A stretch of DNA of 28,405 nt from Chara braunii (GCA_003427395.1 BFEA01000130.1:1426052-1454456), one strand, 5' to 3'. Numbered from the stretch's first letter, positions 9,579-20,158 are shown. Numbers and translations: made by a program. Notes: generated by a model from the letters alone, not told the origin.

Positions 9579-10408
9579 GCCCGACAGATAAGCCCTCAAT
9601 TCGTATGGTTCTCTTACCACCGCGGGGATAGAGAGCTTACACAAGGGCTATTTTCTGGAAAAAAAAAAAAAAAAAAGGAATAGTAGGTACATAGAGCAGA
9701 TGGCTCGTCCTTTTCTTTCAGGTTAACTTACTCGCTGATTTTTTAGCCCGCAGGCTCTTGTGCTTCGGGCCCGCGGGCATTTTGGCCCCAGGTGACAAAC
9801 TTTCATATCCCGGTTGTTTTGTGAGGATTCCAGGCCTCTCTGTTGTTCTGGTTTATTGCAATGAAGGAATCCTCCTTTTTTCCCAAAAATAAAAAAAATA
9901 AAAATCGAAGGACAATTCTGAACCGTAACTGTCTTCTTTTTTTCCCTTTCCCTTTTCCCCTTTGTTTGAAAACTATAACTGTCTATTTGATGACGTCAGC
10001 AGAATTATGCTGCAGCAAAGTTCGAGTAGCAGTCCTAAGATCGTAATAGGCCCAGCTGCTACGGTGGCCACCTCATGTGAGTACCTGCTGTGTTCAGGAC
10101 GAGGAGGAGGAGGAGGAAATGCGTCTGTGTTTCCCCTTACAGCACCTGATCAACAGGGAACGAATGGTTGGAGCACACTTATTTAACCAACTTGAGGAAT
10201 TAAAGCACCTCAGCTGGCCATTTGCGGAAGATATCAATCATGAAAAATTGGAAACGACCGATCACACATCTTCTATCCTGCAAATATTATGACGATTATG
10301 ATGGCTGGGGGGGGGGGAAAGGGGGCAGGTGTCTATGAAATCTGCATGGCATGGCTGTGGCCTCGAATCCTCAGAAAATCAATGCACAAGGTCACACAGG
10401 GAACAAGC
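9579..10408. other. Noncoding stretch, no gene seen
   Basis: Contains an A run (about 9659-9676) and an imperfect GC hairpin near 9749-9779 (GCCCGCAGG with CCCGCGGGC). Short open frames here have no recognisable features. Confidence 0.5.
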
Positions 10409-10549
10409 TGATGAGGGAAAAAAGAAGAAGATTCTGAAGAAGGCGACAAAGAAGAATGAGAAAGAAAAGAAAACAAAAAAAAAGCTCAAAGTTAACAGGG
10501 TATATCCGAAGGAGAATGGGAAAGAAAAGAAAACAAAAAAAAGCTCAAA
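10409..10549. repeat. Purine-rich tract with a tandem duplication
   Basis: GAGAATG followed by GAAAGAAAAGAAAAC and AAAGCTCAAA occurs twice (about 10453-10490 and 10512-10549) in a purine-rich segment. The Lys-rich frames it opens are low complexity. Confidence 0.75.
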
Positions 10550-10848
10550 CAGGGATTCATGGGTTCACGCTTGGATTGGCAACATGTAATTTAAACAGGC
10601 CTGCCTCACCAGCCACGGTCCGGATTGATTGGCACCTCTGGCTGACAATGTACTCGGTCCATTCAGGGCAGGGACTGAAGGAGACCCATCAGGAGATCAA
10701 TCGGGCTAAGCCCAGGATGGCAATGAGAAGTGAGGAACACCACATCAAGAGCTCTCATATGCCCTATCCTTTACCCCGCAACCTTCCCTCCTGCAAAACC
10801 CACCACCTCCCTCTCCCCCCTCGGCGCATAAGCACGCACCCACGAGCG

Positions 10849-10849
10849 T

Positions 10850-10891
<42 letters not shown>

Positions 10892-11092
10892 CCTCATGAG
10901 TCAGTGAAAGTCCGACCAACAGTCTGGCACAGTCATGCTTTTTTTGTGGAGTAACTGTTGTGTATACCAGACATGACAGTGCACACAGACAACAGAAGAA
11001 CACACGCTCACACACACACACACACACACACATACACACCTCCGGATGAGTAGGCGAAAGACCGACGAAACAATCTGGCACTGTCATGATTT
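10849..11092. repeat. Two diverged units of CA microsatellite plus a conserved tail
   Basis: The (CA)n tracts at 10849-10890 and 11009-11039 are each followed by a similar tail: ATGAGT then (A/G)GTCCGACC-like, ACA(G/A)TCTGGCAC and GTCATG(C/A)TTTTT. The unit is about 150-160 bp. The pairing suggests that a segment containing the microsatellite was duplicated as a block. Confidence 0.8.
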
Positions 11093-11156
11093 TTTGAAGA
11101 AAGTGTGGCTGTGACACACTTTTGTTTGAAGGGTTAAGTTCGGTTGTGGCACAAAC

Positions 11157-11385
11157 AAGTTTGGAAAGGGCAACAAAATCACACGCGGGCAGCAAACTCA
11201 TGCGCCAAGTTTGAAAGGGCAACAAAAGCATTTTTACCAGGCCCCGAGGGGCCGAGTTTGGAAAGGGCAACAAACTCGCGGGAGGAGTTTGGAAAGGGCA
11301 ACAAACTCGCGGGAGGAGTTTGGAAAGGGCAACAAACTCGCGGGAGGAGTTTGGAAAGGGCAATAAAATCACACGCGGGCCACAT
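11157..11385. repeat. 31-bp minisatellite, core AGTTTGGAAAGGGCAACAAA
   Basis: Three near-perfect 31-bp units start at 11254, 11285 and 11316. A fourth, diverging unit starts at 11347, and two older diverged units lie at about 11157 and 11206. An inverted relative (TTGCCCTTTCAAA) is near 11458. The long frames across it on the minus strand come from the repeat. Confidence 0.9.
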
Positions 11386-11762
11386 CCACTTTTACCGAAA
11401 TTTCCCTTCTACAAACTCCTAAGTTACCCGATGTTGTTGCCTGCACATGTTTTTTTTTGCCCTTTCAAAACTGAAAGTGTGACACTGCCAGACTTGTTTC
11501 TAGTTTGAAATAGGCAAGAAAAGTTGAAGTGGCGCCTGTGTCATGGTGTGAGTTTTGAGATTTGCGAGTTACGCGGGGGTCTAAAACTGCACCAGTCACT
11601 GCACTCAGTGGTGCTTGGTAGATTTAGGGGGTTTCGCCTTTTTTGCTCCATAACAATTTGGGGAACTGCTAAAGTTGCCTATTCTGAACGTTGGGTGTGA
11701 CTGCAACATACTTGCCCCTGCTTTTTTTTTTTTTTGAAGGTGTCTATAGCGAACATGACAAT

Positions 11763-12378
<616 letters not shown>

Positions 12379-13434
12379 TGCGAGGATCTGGGTCCTCGGC
12401 AGGCCTAAGGGGCCCCGGTTGCAGTAGTGCCCGCCCTAAGTGAAGGCGGGCCTAACATATCACAAGAGGGCTTTGACTGTCAATTTCATATTTGGGGTAC
12501 AGGCAGTTGCTACACGCCAGTTGGTTGAGAGAAACACAGGCCGAGCAACCAAGACATTTCCACGGCCTTCTGGGCCTTTCCGAAGAATGCAGGCCCTGGG
12601 GGAGAAACGCAGCGTCATACACTGACAGTTGGGAGGCCCAACCGAAAGCGGCCCAGTAGCTGCAAAATAGCACGCAGCATCCTGGGGCCTACCGGAAGCT
12701 TCTGGGCCCAGGCCCAACCCAGCCAGGTTGCGAAGCAGACAGGCTCTTTCCATAAAGGAAAGAGCTCGCCACTCTCAGCCTCATTCAGGCACTCGCATGC
12801 TAGCGGCAGCGCTGCTGGAGCAAAGGCTCGTGGGCTGCTGCTGCTGCTGGCGCTGAGAGGCGAGGTGCAGCACGTGCGGTTTGCTCGTGGGCTGCTGCTG
12901 GCGCTGAGAGGCGAGGTGCAGCACGTCCGGTCGTGCAGGGAAGAAGGGCGCTGCTGAGGGCAGTGCCATAGCCCAGCCACCATAGCTGGTGGGCTTGGAC
13001 TACAGTGAGGCGCATGAGTGGTCTTCGGGTGTAAGGTAGGCAGACGTGGGTGAAAAGTCAGGGAAGGGTGAAGGATGATGATGATGATGATGTGAGGGCA
13101 CATACCTTGTATTGGCGATGGTCTGCATTTGGGCGACATCTTCAAGTACTTCGGGTTGCTGCTGATGTCAACAGTTGCATTGTCAATTAGTAGGCTGATC
13201 GTAGCTGTGTAGGAGTAGACTGGGCGCTGAGCGCCAAGTAGGAGAGTGAAGGGACTGGACTCTTGTGTTGCTGTGGAGAGAGAAAGCTCTCCTTGACATT
13301 GGTTTTCAGTACTACGAACCTCCATTGGTGTATTATTGGTGCAATGCTGCTCTCTGGACACGGTGTGACTATCTGGTTTTTGATGTGATGGTGTAATCTG
13401 AATTGTCATCTCGCTGTTGCTCATTTTCCTTGCA
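12379..13434 (+). repeat. 5' LTR of the Gypsy element
   Basis: Starts TGCGAGGATC and ends TTGCA, giving TG...CA ends and a length of 1056 bp. The left 690 bp matches the 3' copy at 17624-18271. The right border is set by the adjacent PBS. It contains a tandem duplication of about 55 bp (about 12826-12936) with GCT-rich words and a (GAT)n tract at 13074-13092. Minus-strand open frames here recur in the other LTR only because the LTR is duplicated. Confidence 0.8.
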
Positions 13435-13437
13435 ATT

Positions 13438-13449
13438 TGGTATTGGAGC
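13438..13449 (+). promoter_or_regulatory. Putative primer-binding site (initiator tRNA-Met type)
   Basis: TGGTATTGGAGC matches the plant consensus TGGTATCAGAGC at 10 of 12 positions. It lies 3 bp (ATT) after the CA that ends the LTR, the usual spacing. The two mismatches fit an old copy. Confidence 0.7.
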
Positions 13450-14713
13450 TGGTTCATATTGCGCTTCATTGGTTTTTCGCAATAGCTGTTCGGTGCTTCG
13501 CATGAGGTGCGGGGCAGTGGTAAGGCTTGGGCGTTGAACGCAGGGCGGCCCAGGGTCGTGTAGGCGCGCCAGGAAGCTATGTGGTGACATTAGGGATGTA
13601 TGCTGGATGATGAGAGCTCACTGATGTGGCATTTAAGCCAAGGTGGAACTGCATTCTACTGTTGGTTGTGCCGAGGCAAAGACCGGTCATTATAAATGCA
13701 CATCAGGTTGCCGGTGAGAAATCTGCGGTTGGGGGCAGCATTATAAGGTATGTTGCTCTCTTCCTTATCTACCCTCTTCATTACTTCTTACCATGAGGAA
13801 GTAAGTCTTGTCTTGAGAGTCCTCTCAATGTGAGGTGTCGCGAGCGCTCAACCTTGAGAGTCGACATTCTTCCTGGGCAGCAAGCTGGTGGGAGGCGGGC
13901 AAAGCTTCTGAAGGGCCCTGGACGAAGTACTCGTGTCATGATCACCATGCCAGCCCGCTGGGACTAGTACACGCATGCTTTGCCGCAAGTCCTTGGTTCT
14001 GTTGTTGCGCAATAGAGGTCATGCAGGGCATGCCAGCCCTTTGAACAGACGCTTACCAGACCATCTGTAAATATTTCTGGCGGGGACTCGGTGTTCATTC
14101 TGGCTGTGATCGTCCTCCTGTCTGCGACGTTAAATAATTCCTGAGTTACAGGGGATCTCCTTAAATGCCTCCCAATCAGCCAGATCAAACCGGGTGTAAG
14201 GCTCGCTGCATGCGAGGGTAAATAATGTGCAAGGGCTGGCAGGTTCGGCGTTGGCTTGGGACACAGGGGTGGGCCGGATTGCACACCTTCAGACACGCTG
14301 TTCAACCAGATGCTCAGGGCGTTGACACAAAGTGACAACTCAAGAAGGATACAGGGGGAGGAGGGATTCCAGTAACTGTTCACAGTGGCAATCATTAGGC
14401 AATCTGCCATCCAGTATACATCTCCAACAGGAGATATTATTTTTATTTTTTGATTATTTAGTTGTTACAGACTTGACTAACAATTGACAGACAACTGCAG
14501 ACAGATTAGTTTTTTGCTGCATTGCAATCTGTTATAGAGTAATCTAAAAATAGATGTGATATTTCCTGTAGGATCTAACATTAGTTGTTACTACATCACC
14601 TAACTGTTTCTGTTCAGGCCGACCGAAATTAGTTGTTACTTGTACTTGGTTGTGTGTCAGGCTAAGATAGGATTCAGTGTGGATTCTAGTTTAGATCACA
14701 TACACTGTAGCTC
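13450..14713 (+). other. Leader between PBS and gag
   Basis: About 1.26 kb without a supported gene. It is longer than most Gypsy leaders, so it may contain an insertion or unrecognised degenerate sequence. A TATAAATG word occurs near 13691, but its meaning is unclear. Confidence 0.5.
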
Positions 14714-15136
14714 ATGAATGATGCAAGCACTAGTGAGGAGGAGTTGTTGGTGGACGACTGTAGGACTACTCGTGGAACTGCTCGTAGTTGACCCTTGACT
14801 TTCCTAGAGCTAGGTCCAGGAGACGAGAGGAGACTGCGGAGAGAGGCTAGAGAGAGAGCAGCGGCAAGAAGAGTGAGGGTGGATGAGGATAGCGCGAGGT
14901 CTATAACTATAGCTAGTACCGGTACAACCATGGCTACTTCCTCTACCATGTTGCAGACTTCTTCACAGGTCATTTCCTCAGGAGTTGGTCAGAGTGATTC
15001 TCAGGGGTCCATTAGCCAGAGTGCTGGCTTGCGAGTCAACCAGCAGACTCAACTCACGCTGGAGGATTATGAAATCCTCCAAGCGGAAGAACTTCAGGAT
15101 GAGCTACAGCGGCAATTGGATAGAGTGCAGGGATGT
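14714..15136 (+). pseudogene. Gypsy gag, N-terminal remnant
   Basis: A frame starting at ATG 14714 opens with MNDASTSEEELL and continues, past an in-frame TGA at 14789, into an Arg-rich helix (about 14830-14880), a Ser/Thr/Gln-rich stretch, and a Leu/Glu/Gln-rich helix (EILQAEELQDELQRQ). Position and composition fit a gag N-terminus of a plant Gypsy element. The capsid core, the CCHC zinc knuckle and the protease are all missing: the frame runs straight into the middle of RT near 15137, so a large internal deletion has fused the two. Confidence 0.7.
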
Positions 15137-15650
15137 CGGTCCGGGTACTTTACTAAGATACATCTAAAGTCCGGATACCATAAAAATTGATCAAATTGCT
15201 ATTAGACATGAGGATCAACACAAAACCGCATTTCAGACCAAGTACGGTCTGTACGAGTTTGTGGTGATCCAGGTGATGCCCTTCTCCTGGGACATTCCAG
15301 CACGCAATGAACAAGATCTTTCATGATTACTTCGATAAGTTTATCGTTGTGTACCTCGACGATATCCTCATCTTTAGTAAGATTGTAGAGGAGCACACTG
15401 AGCACTTGAAAATAGTGCTAGGTCTCCTAAGACAGCACCAGTGCAAGGCTAACTTGGAGAAATGTGAGTTTGGTCGCACAAAAATCTTGTACTTGGGTCA
15501 TGAGATTTCAACAGATGGGTTGAGGTCAGACGATGCAAAGGTGGCCAACATTCGAGACTGGCCCAGACCTCAGACTGTTACTGAGGTCAGATCGTTTTTG
15601 GGGATGACGGGGCCAGACGGGCTATTATTGTCCGTTTGTGAAAAACTATA
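15137..15650 (+). pseudogene. Gypsy reverse transcriptase, truncated
   Basis: FTKIHLKSGYH (about 15147-15180) is the palm motif that in the family carries the first catalytic Asp (D-L-K-S-G-Y-H); here His stands in that Asp position. The frame shifts in an A run near 15181, continues through KTAFQTKYGLYEF, then shifts again at about 15280. VVYLDDILIFSK (about 15349-15384) holds the two catalytic Asp residues. The remainder (LGHEISTDGL, then EVRSFLGMTG) is the thumb/connection. A further shift occurs at 15610-15628. The N-terminal fingers are deleted, so the enzyme is inactive. Confidence 0.9.
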
Positions 15651-16190
15651 GTACTATAACTTCCCCACTAACAGATCTAACTTGGCTTGACACCCCTTGG
15701 GAATGGACAGAAGAGTGTGAGGCAGCCTTCAAGAAATTGAAGTATGCTCTAACACACTATGAAGTCCTCCAACTCCCGGATCATGATCAACCCTTTGTCG
15801 TGACCACAGACGCCAGCCAATATGGCATAGGTGCGGTCCTCTCGCAAAAGGAGGGGAAAAAGTTGAGACCGATCAAGTACATGAGTAAGAAGATGCCATC
15901 TCAAAAGCTAGCAAAGTCCACGTACGAGTGTGAGCACTATGCACTATATAAATCGCTGGTTCATTGGAGACATTATCTCCTAGGCAAATTCTTCTATGTG
16001 AGATCTGACCATGAGACCTTGCGCTGAATCAAGACACAGCCCGTGCTATCTGATGCACTCAAGCGATGGATACAAGTGATAGATATGTATGACTATCAAC
16101 TTGATCCCATCAAGGGAGAGTACAACAAAGTGGCTGATGCATTATCTCGTCGGACAGATTATCTGGGCGTGTTAGTTACTGAATTTGACA
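15638..16190 (+). pseudogene. Gypsy RNase H
   Basis: One frame interrupted by a single TGA at 16025-16027. VVTTDASQYGIGAVLSQ (about 15798-15848) has the first catalytic Asp, STYECEHYAL the Glu, and VRSDHETLR the next Asp. After the stop the frame continues with DALKRWIQVIDMYDY and ADALSRR, the expected tail. The stop sits where Trp is usual (S-L-x-W-I/L-K-T-Q), so TGG to TGA is the likely change. Confidence 0.9.
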
Positions 16191-17133
16191 TATCTAACGA
16201 TCTAACTCGATCATTGGTGGAAGTCTATCAGCAAGATCCACTTATGTCTGAAATCATCCGTAGATTCCAAGCAAAGGACAAAAAAACTTTGGATGAATTT
16301 ACGATGATAGACGGCTTACTGTTTCTTGAGAAGACAGGGAATAAGAGGTTGTGTGTTCCTGATAGTGAGTCTTTACGTAGTTTATTTTTAGGAGAATGTC
16401 ATGATGCAACTGGTCATTTTGGCTATAGAAAAACATCAGCGAAATTAGTACAGAGATTTTGGTGGCCCTCTATGATTCAAGATGCTAAGAGATACGTTGA
16501 AACCTGCCAGGTTCGCCAAAGGGACAAACCTAGGACTCAAGCTCCGCTTGGGTTGATTAAGCCCTCGCCGATCCCTGAAGGACCGGGTCAGAGTGTGTCC
16601 ATGGACTTCATGGTATACTCTTGTGACCAGCAGAACTGGGAAAAGACACATCTTTGTTATAGTGGATCGCTTTTCTAAGTATGCCAAACTAATCGCTATG
16701 CCCGAAAATTGACTACGTCATCCAACTCTTTATGGATAACTGGGTACGGGACTTCGGTTTGCCCACATCTATTGTTAGTGATAGGGATGTGATGTTCACC
16801 AGTGAACTGTGGCAATTAACTGCTGAAAAGATGGGTACCAAGCTCCAAATGACGTCAGGGAATCACCCTGAGTCAAATGGCCAGGCAGAACAGATGAACC
16901 GGGTAGTACAACACCTGCTTCAGCATTATATTAAGCCAAGTCTGGATGAATGGGACGAGAAGTTACCTCTAGTCGCCAGCCTGTATAACAATGTTATGCA
17001 CAGTACTACTGGCATGACTCCTAACCAACTTGACCTTGGTTGGAAACCCTGAACCGCACTTGACTTTCTGCTACCAGAACGAGAACCTGCTGCAACACCT
17101 GGCAGCATAGAGTTTGCTGTCAAATATGATCAG
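16191..17133 (+). pseudogene. Gypsy integrase
   Basis: The N-terminal zinc-binding region shows CHDATGHFGYRKT with both His, but the C-x-x-C pair reads CQVRQRDK, so the second Cys is replaced by Arg. The catalytic core begins at SVSMDFM (first Asp) near 16600. A frameshift lies between about 16630 and 16660, with a further break near 16710. The core then resumes at about 16732 with IVSDRDVMF (second Asp) and SNGQAEQMNR (catalytic Glu). A TGA at 17050 interrupts the frame, in a context where Arg (CGA) would fit. Confidence 0.9.
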
Positions 17134-17583
17134 ATGTTGCAGCAAGCCGTTGAACACATCTGGAAATCTCAGGATGCAATGATCGCATCTGAGAATAAGC
17201 ACAGACGCCCCTCTAACTTTCAGGTAGGTGATAGAGTCTGGGTTAAGTCATATGAACTACGTCAGCAGTTAGGCATTTCACGTAAACTAATGCCACAATA
17301 CTTTGGGCCCTGGGAGATCTTAGACATTGTAGGGGATCAACTGGATGGGCCTTCATACGTGATTCACATCCCTCCACACTTGCGCACTTACCCTGTTTTC
17401 CATGCATCCAAGTTGGCACCTTTCGCTACCATTGATCAGTTTCGCTCAAGGAGATCAATGCTGCTACCAACCATGGATGGGGAAGTGGACATTGACCAGA
17501 TCGTGGAGCATCAAGTGATTTTAGTACCTCAAGTGATTGGAGGCTACGAAAAAGAACTAAAAAGGAAGATGCCTGCAGAGTAA
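17134..17583 (+). pseudogene. Gypsy integrase C-terminal domain, possible chromodomain start
   Basis: A 149-residue frame in the same register as the integrase core before its TGA. It contains KHRRPSNFQVGDRVWV (GPY/F-type module entry), PQYFGPWEIL, the phrase with YPVFHASKLAP, and a terminal stretch DGEVDIDQIVEH that resembles the first strand of a chromodomain, as in chromoviruses. The usual later Trp-x-x-W/Y-rich half is not seen, so a complete chromodomain is not present. The stop at 17581 is followed by the polypurine tract. Confidence 0.75.
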
Positions 17584-17607
17584 CAGACTTCTCAGAGGAC
17601 TAACGGA

Positions 17608-17623
17608 GTAAAGGAGGAGGAAA
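17608..17623 (+). promoter_or_regulatory. Polypurine tract
   Basis: AAAGGAGGAGGAAA immediately precedes the TG that starts the 3' LTR. Such a tract primes plus-strand DNA synthesis, and it fixes the LTR start at 17624. Confidence 0.85.
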
Positions 17624-18271
17624 TGCGAGGATCAAGGTCCTCGGCAGGCCTAAAGGGCCCCGGTTGCAGTGGTGCCTGCCCTAAGTGAAGGTGGGCCTAA
17701 CATATTACAAGAGGCCTTTGACTGCCGATTTGGGTACAGGCAGTTGCGACGTGCCAGTTGGTTGAGAGAAACACAGGCCGAGCAACCAAGACATTTCCAT
17801 GGCCTTCTGGGCCTTTTCGAAGAATGCAGGCCCTGCGCGAGAAACGCAGCCTCATACACTGACAGTTGGGAGGCCCAACCGAAAGCGGCCCAGTAGCTGC
17901 AAAATAGCACGCAACATCCTGGGGCTTACCAGAAGCTTCTGGGCCCAGGCCCAACCCAGCCAGGTTGCGAAGCAGACAGGCTCTTTCCATAACGGAAAGA
18001 GCTCGCCACTCTTAGCCTCATTCAGGCACTCGCATGCTAGCAGCAGCACTGCTGGAGCAAAGGCTCGTGGGCTGCTGCTAGAGCAAAGGCTCGTGGGCTG
18101 TTGTTGATGCTGAGAGGGGAGGTGCAGCACGTGCGGTCGTGCAGGGAAGGACCCTGCTGAGGGCAGCGCCATAGCCCAGCCACCATAGCTGGTGGGCTTG
18201 GACTACAGTGAGGCCCATGAGTGGTCTTTGGGCGTAAGGGAGGAAGACGTGGGTGTAAAGTCAGGATAGGG
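17624..18271 (+). repeat. 3' LTR, truncated
   Basis: Matches 12379-13068 closely, with small indels, then stops matching at about 18271. About 400 bp present at the right of the 5' LTR are absent, so the right LTR end is lost. It has its own local duplication (GAGCAAAGGCTCGTGGGCTG twice near 18055-18100) instead of the one in the 5' LTR. Confidence 0.88.
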
Positions 18272-18538
18272 TCTTTTGTCGACAGTTGGCGGCATATGTG
18301 TGGACGTTCGATGGGCGGGATCCGAGCATTTCGATTTGCCGAAGTTTCAGCTGGTTGATAACTGATTCACACCTGATGGAACTGATCGAGGGCTTAGTCC
18401 TTCGGTCTTTGATATGGAGTTGTTGCGGGGTTCTCCTGTCTATGAACAATTGTGGGCGGCTTGCGGCGAAAATTTGCCAGAGCTGCATGACGATAGAGTG
18501 TCGCGGTGCGATGGAGCTGACCGCACGAGTTATGCTGC
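18272..18538. other. Junction sequence right of the truncated LTR
   Basis: No gene or recognised repeat seen. Confidence 0.4.
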
Positions 18539-19320
18539 GTTGTTGATTTTGTTGTGCTATAGAAACTAGCTGCTGTTATTGAATTTGTTGTGTGGATGAA
18601 ACTGTGAAAACTAGGGTTGGACTATCAGGGTTTGCAGCTAAAATTTAGTTTTCGGGATTGCAGACACGAAGAATATGATTTTGTAGGTTTGGTGGTAGAA
18701 ATAGTAATTTGTCAAGTATTTTGTTGTTTAAACTAGGGCTTGCTCTACGTCTGCTGCCTTTTGTGTTCTTCGCAGACAATAGGAATTATGTATTGAACAA
18801 TTGTTGCTTTTGTTGGCTTATAGAAACTAGCTGTTGTTATCGAATCCTGCCGTGTGTTGAAACAGTACTAGGGTTGGATGATTGGGGCTTGCAACTATCT
18901 GTTAGTTTGTAGGTTTGGTGATAGAAATAGTAAATTGCTAGTATTTGTTGTTGAAATTAGGGTTCGTTCTACATATGTCGCCTTTTGTATTCTTCGCAGA
19001 TAATAGGAATTATGTTTCAACGATTGTAGAAATTGTGGTTGCTTTGGACGAGGAATACTATTATGCAAAGAAAATAGTTAGATCGTGGGATTGATATTTT
19101 TTAGGTGATTGTCAGTTTATGGTTGGTGGAAACTAGGGTTGGACACCTGACTTTTGCAGCTATGGGGAATGAGGTTTGGGGGATTGCAGGTAGTAATGAG
19201 AATAGGTTTATCTTGGATTGTTGATTTTGTTGGCCTATAGAAAGTAGCTGTTGTCATCGAACCTGCCGTGTGTTGAAACAGTATTAGGGCTGGATGATCG
19301 GGGTTTGCAGCTATTTGTTA
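18539..19320. repeat. Three diverged tandem units
   Basis: Units begin at about 18539, 18801 and 19218 with TTGTTG...TTTTGTTG and TATAGAAA(C/G)TAGCTG. Each continues with a Leu/Ser-like TTCAAC or TTGAAAC word, CTAGGGTTGGA(T/C) and GGGTTTGCAGCTA. Units 1 and 2 also share TTTGTGTTCTTCGCAGA-like and TAGGAATTATGT words. Unit 1 is about 262 bp, unit 2 about 417 bp with an insertion, and unit 3 is cut by a T run at 19323-19344. No coding frame is conserved across them. Confidence 0.78.
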
Positions 19321-19445
19321 GGTTTTTTTTTTTTTTTTTTTTTTCCCCTCCCTTCGATATTAGGGTTTGCAGTGACACAGTGGTCCAATTTTAGGGCTTG
19401 ATCAGTGATGTCTCGCCCTTCAATGGGGCCACCTTCCTCTTGTAA

Positions 19446-19470
19446 GGGATGCCAGACCCGTTTCCTGACT
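19446..19470 (+). repeat. Hairpin motif, copy D
   Basis: GGGATGCCAGACCCGTTTCC with a weak GCCAG/CTGAC stem. It is the core of the family at 179, 8440 and 9525, without the longer flank. Confidence 0.55.
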
Positions 19471-19483
19471 TATTGAAATATAA

Positions 19484-19508
19484 GGGACGCCGGGCCCGGT
19501 TCCCGGCT
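19484..19508 (+). repeat. Hairpin motif, copy E
   Basis: GGGACGCCGGGCCCGG then TTCCCGGC. The stem is a perfect GCCGGG/CCCGGC. Only 38 bp separate it from copy D. Confidence 0.65.
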
Positions 19509-19604
19509 GCCTTTTTCAAAAAAAGAAAAAAAAAAAAATACCAAATTTGAATTAAAAATCAAATACAGAAAATAAACATTATGATAAAAATAAGAAAAAA
19601 TAAA

Positions 19605-19980
19605 AAGAGAGTTAAAATGAGTGAGTGTGCCAACACTTTTTTGACACCGCCATCTTTGCCGATTTTTAATTATTTTTTAGCACTGACAAATGCCCTGAAA
19701 ATTTACAGATATGTAGTTTACATAATCAATAACTCATTAAAAAGTTTTCAAAACATAATAATTTTTTTTAGGCCCCAAAATAAAATGAAAACAAAAAGTT
19801 AAAAGTGGAAAAAAACTAAATAGCGAGTGGGCGAGCACGTTTTGACACCCCCATCTTTGACGATGTTTAATGTTTTTTTGGCTTAGCAGAATGGCTTCAA
19901 AATTTATGGGCGTGTAGATTACATCATAGAGAACTCACAAAAAAAAATCAGAAAACAAAACTTATTTTTAGGCCCCGAAA
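19605..19980. repeat. Diverged tandem duplication of about 185 bp
   Basis: Copy 1 (about 19605-19785) and copy 2 (about 19795-19980) share, in order, GAGTG(T/G)G, CACTTTTTTGACAC/CACGTTTTGACAC, CC(A)CCATCTTTG, AAAATTTA, TGTAG(T/A)TTACAT and AGGCCCC(A/G)AAA. The region is AT rich and has no gene. Confidence 0.75.
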
Positions 19981-19984
19981 ATGT

Positions 19985-20085
19985 TTTTGGCGGGGGCCGA
20001 ACCTGGAGGTGTTCGACCCTCGAACGGACCCCGAACGCGCGAACGTTCAGGGGCCAGCCCGGGGGCCCCCGAACGTTCGGTCAGG
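19985..20085. repeat. GC-rich GAACG/CGTTC palindrome cluster, second site
   Basis: Words GAACGCGCGAACGTTC and CCGAACGTTCGG. It resembles the cluster at 6391-6490 in word content. Confidence 0.6.
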
Positions 20086-20122
20086 TAACCCTGGTAATAA
20101 TAAAAATGATTGTAATGTAGAG

Positions 20123-20126
20123 GGGA

Positions 20127-20158
<32 letters not shown>

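Larger units (their letters stand above)
12379..18271 (+). mobile_element. Degenerate Ty3/Gypsy LTR retrotransposon
   Basis: Structural parts occur in the proper order: 5' LTR (12379-13434), PBS-like site (13438), gag start (14714), RT, RNase H, integrase, polypurine tract (17608-17623) and a truncated second LTR (17624-18271). RT-RNase H-integrase order defines Ty3/Gypsy (Metaviridae) as opposed to Copia. The protein region lacks most of gag, the protease and the N-terminal part of RT, and has several frameshifts and premature TGA codons, so the copy is not autonomous. No target-site duplication is visible: CCCTG precedes the 5' LTR, and the right end is missing. By eye the two LTR copies are about 85-90 percent similar, so the insertion is not recent. 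Confidence 0.92.

Noticed and set aside
10764-11372. A 202-codon minus-strand open frame
   Set aside because: It runs through two CA tracts and the 31-bp minisatellite. Its Val/Cys and Pro/Phe repeats are translations of those repeats.
12452-13469. Minus-strand frames in 12452-13469 that reappear at 17650-18172
   Set aside because: They are conserved between the two places because both are LTR copies of one element. They are antisense to it and show no protein motif.
13685-13750. TATAAATG word as a core promoter of the Gypsy element
   Set aside because: It lies downstream of the primer-binding site, whereas the promoter of an LTR element should be within the LTR.
18590-19370. TAGGGTT words resembling telomeric or telo-box sequence
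   Set aside because: They are single words inside longer tandem units, not arrays of the telomere repeat, and no promoter context was found.
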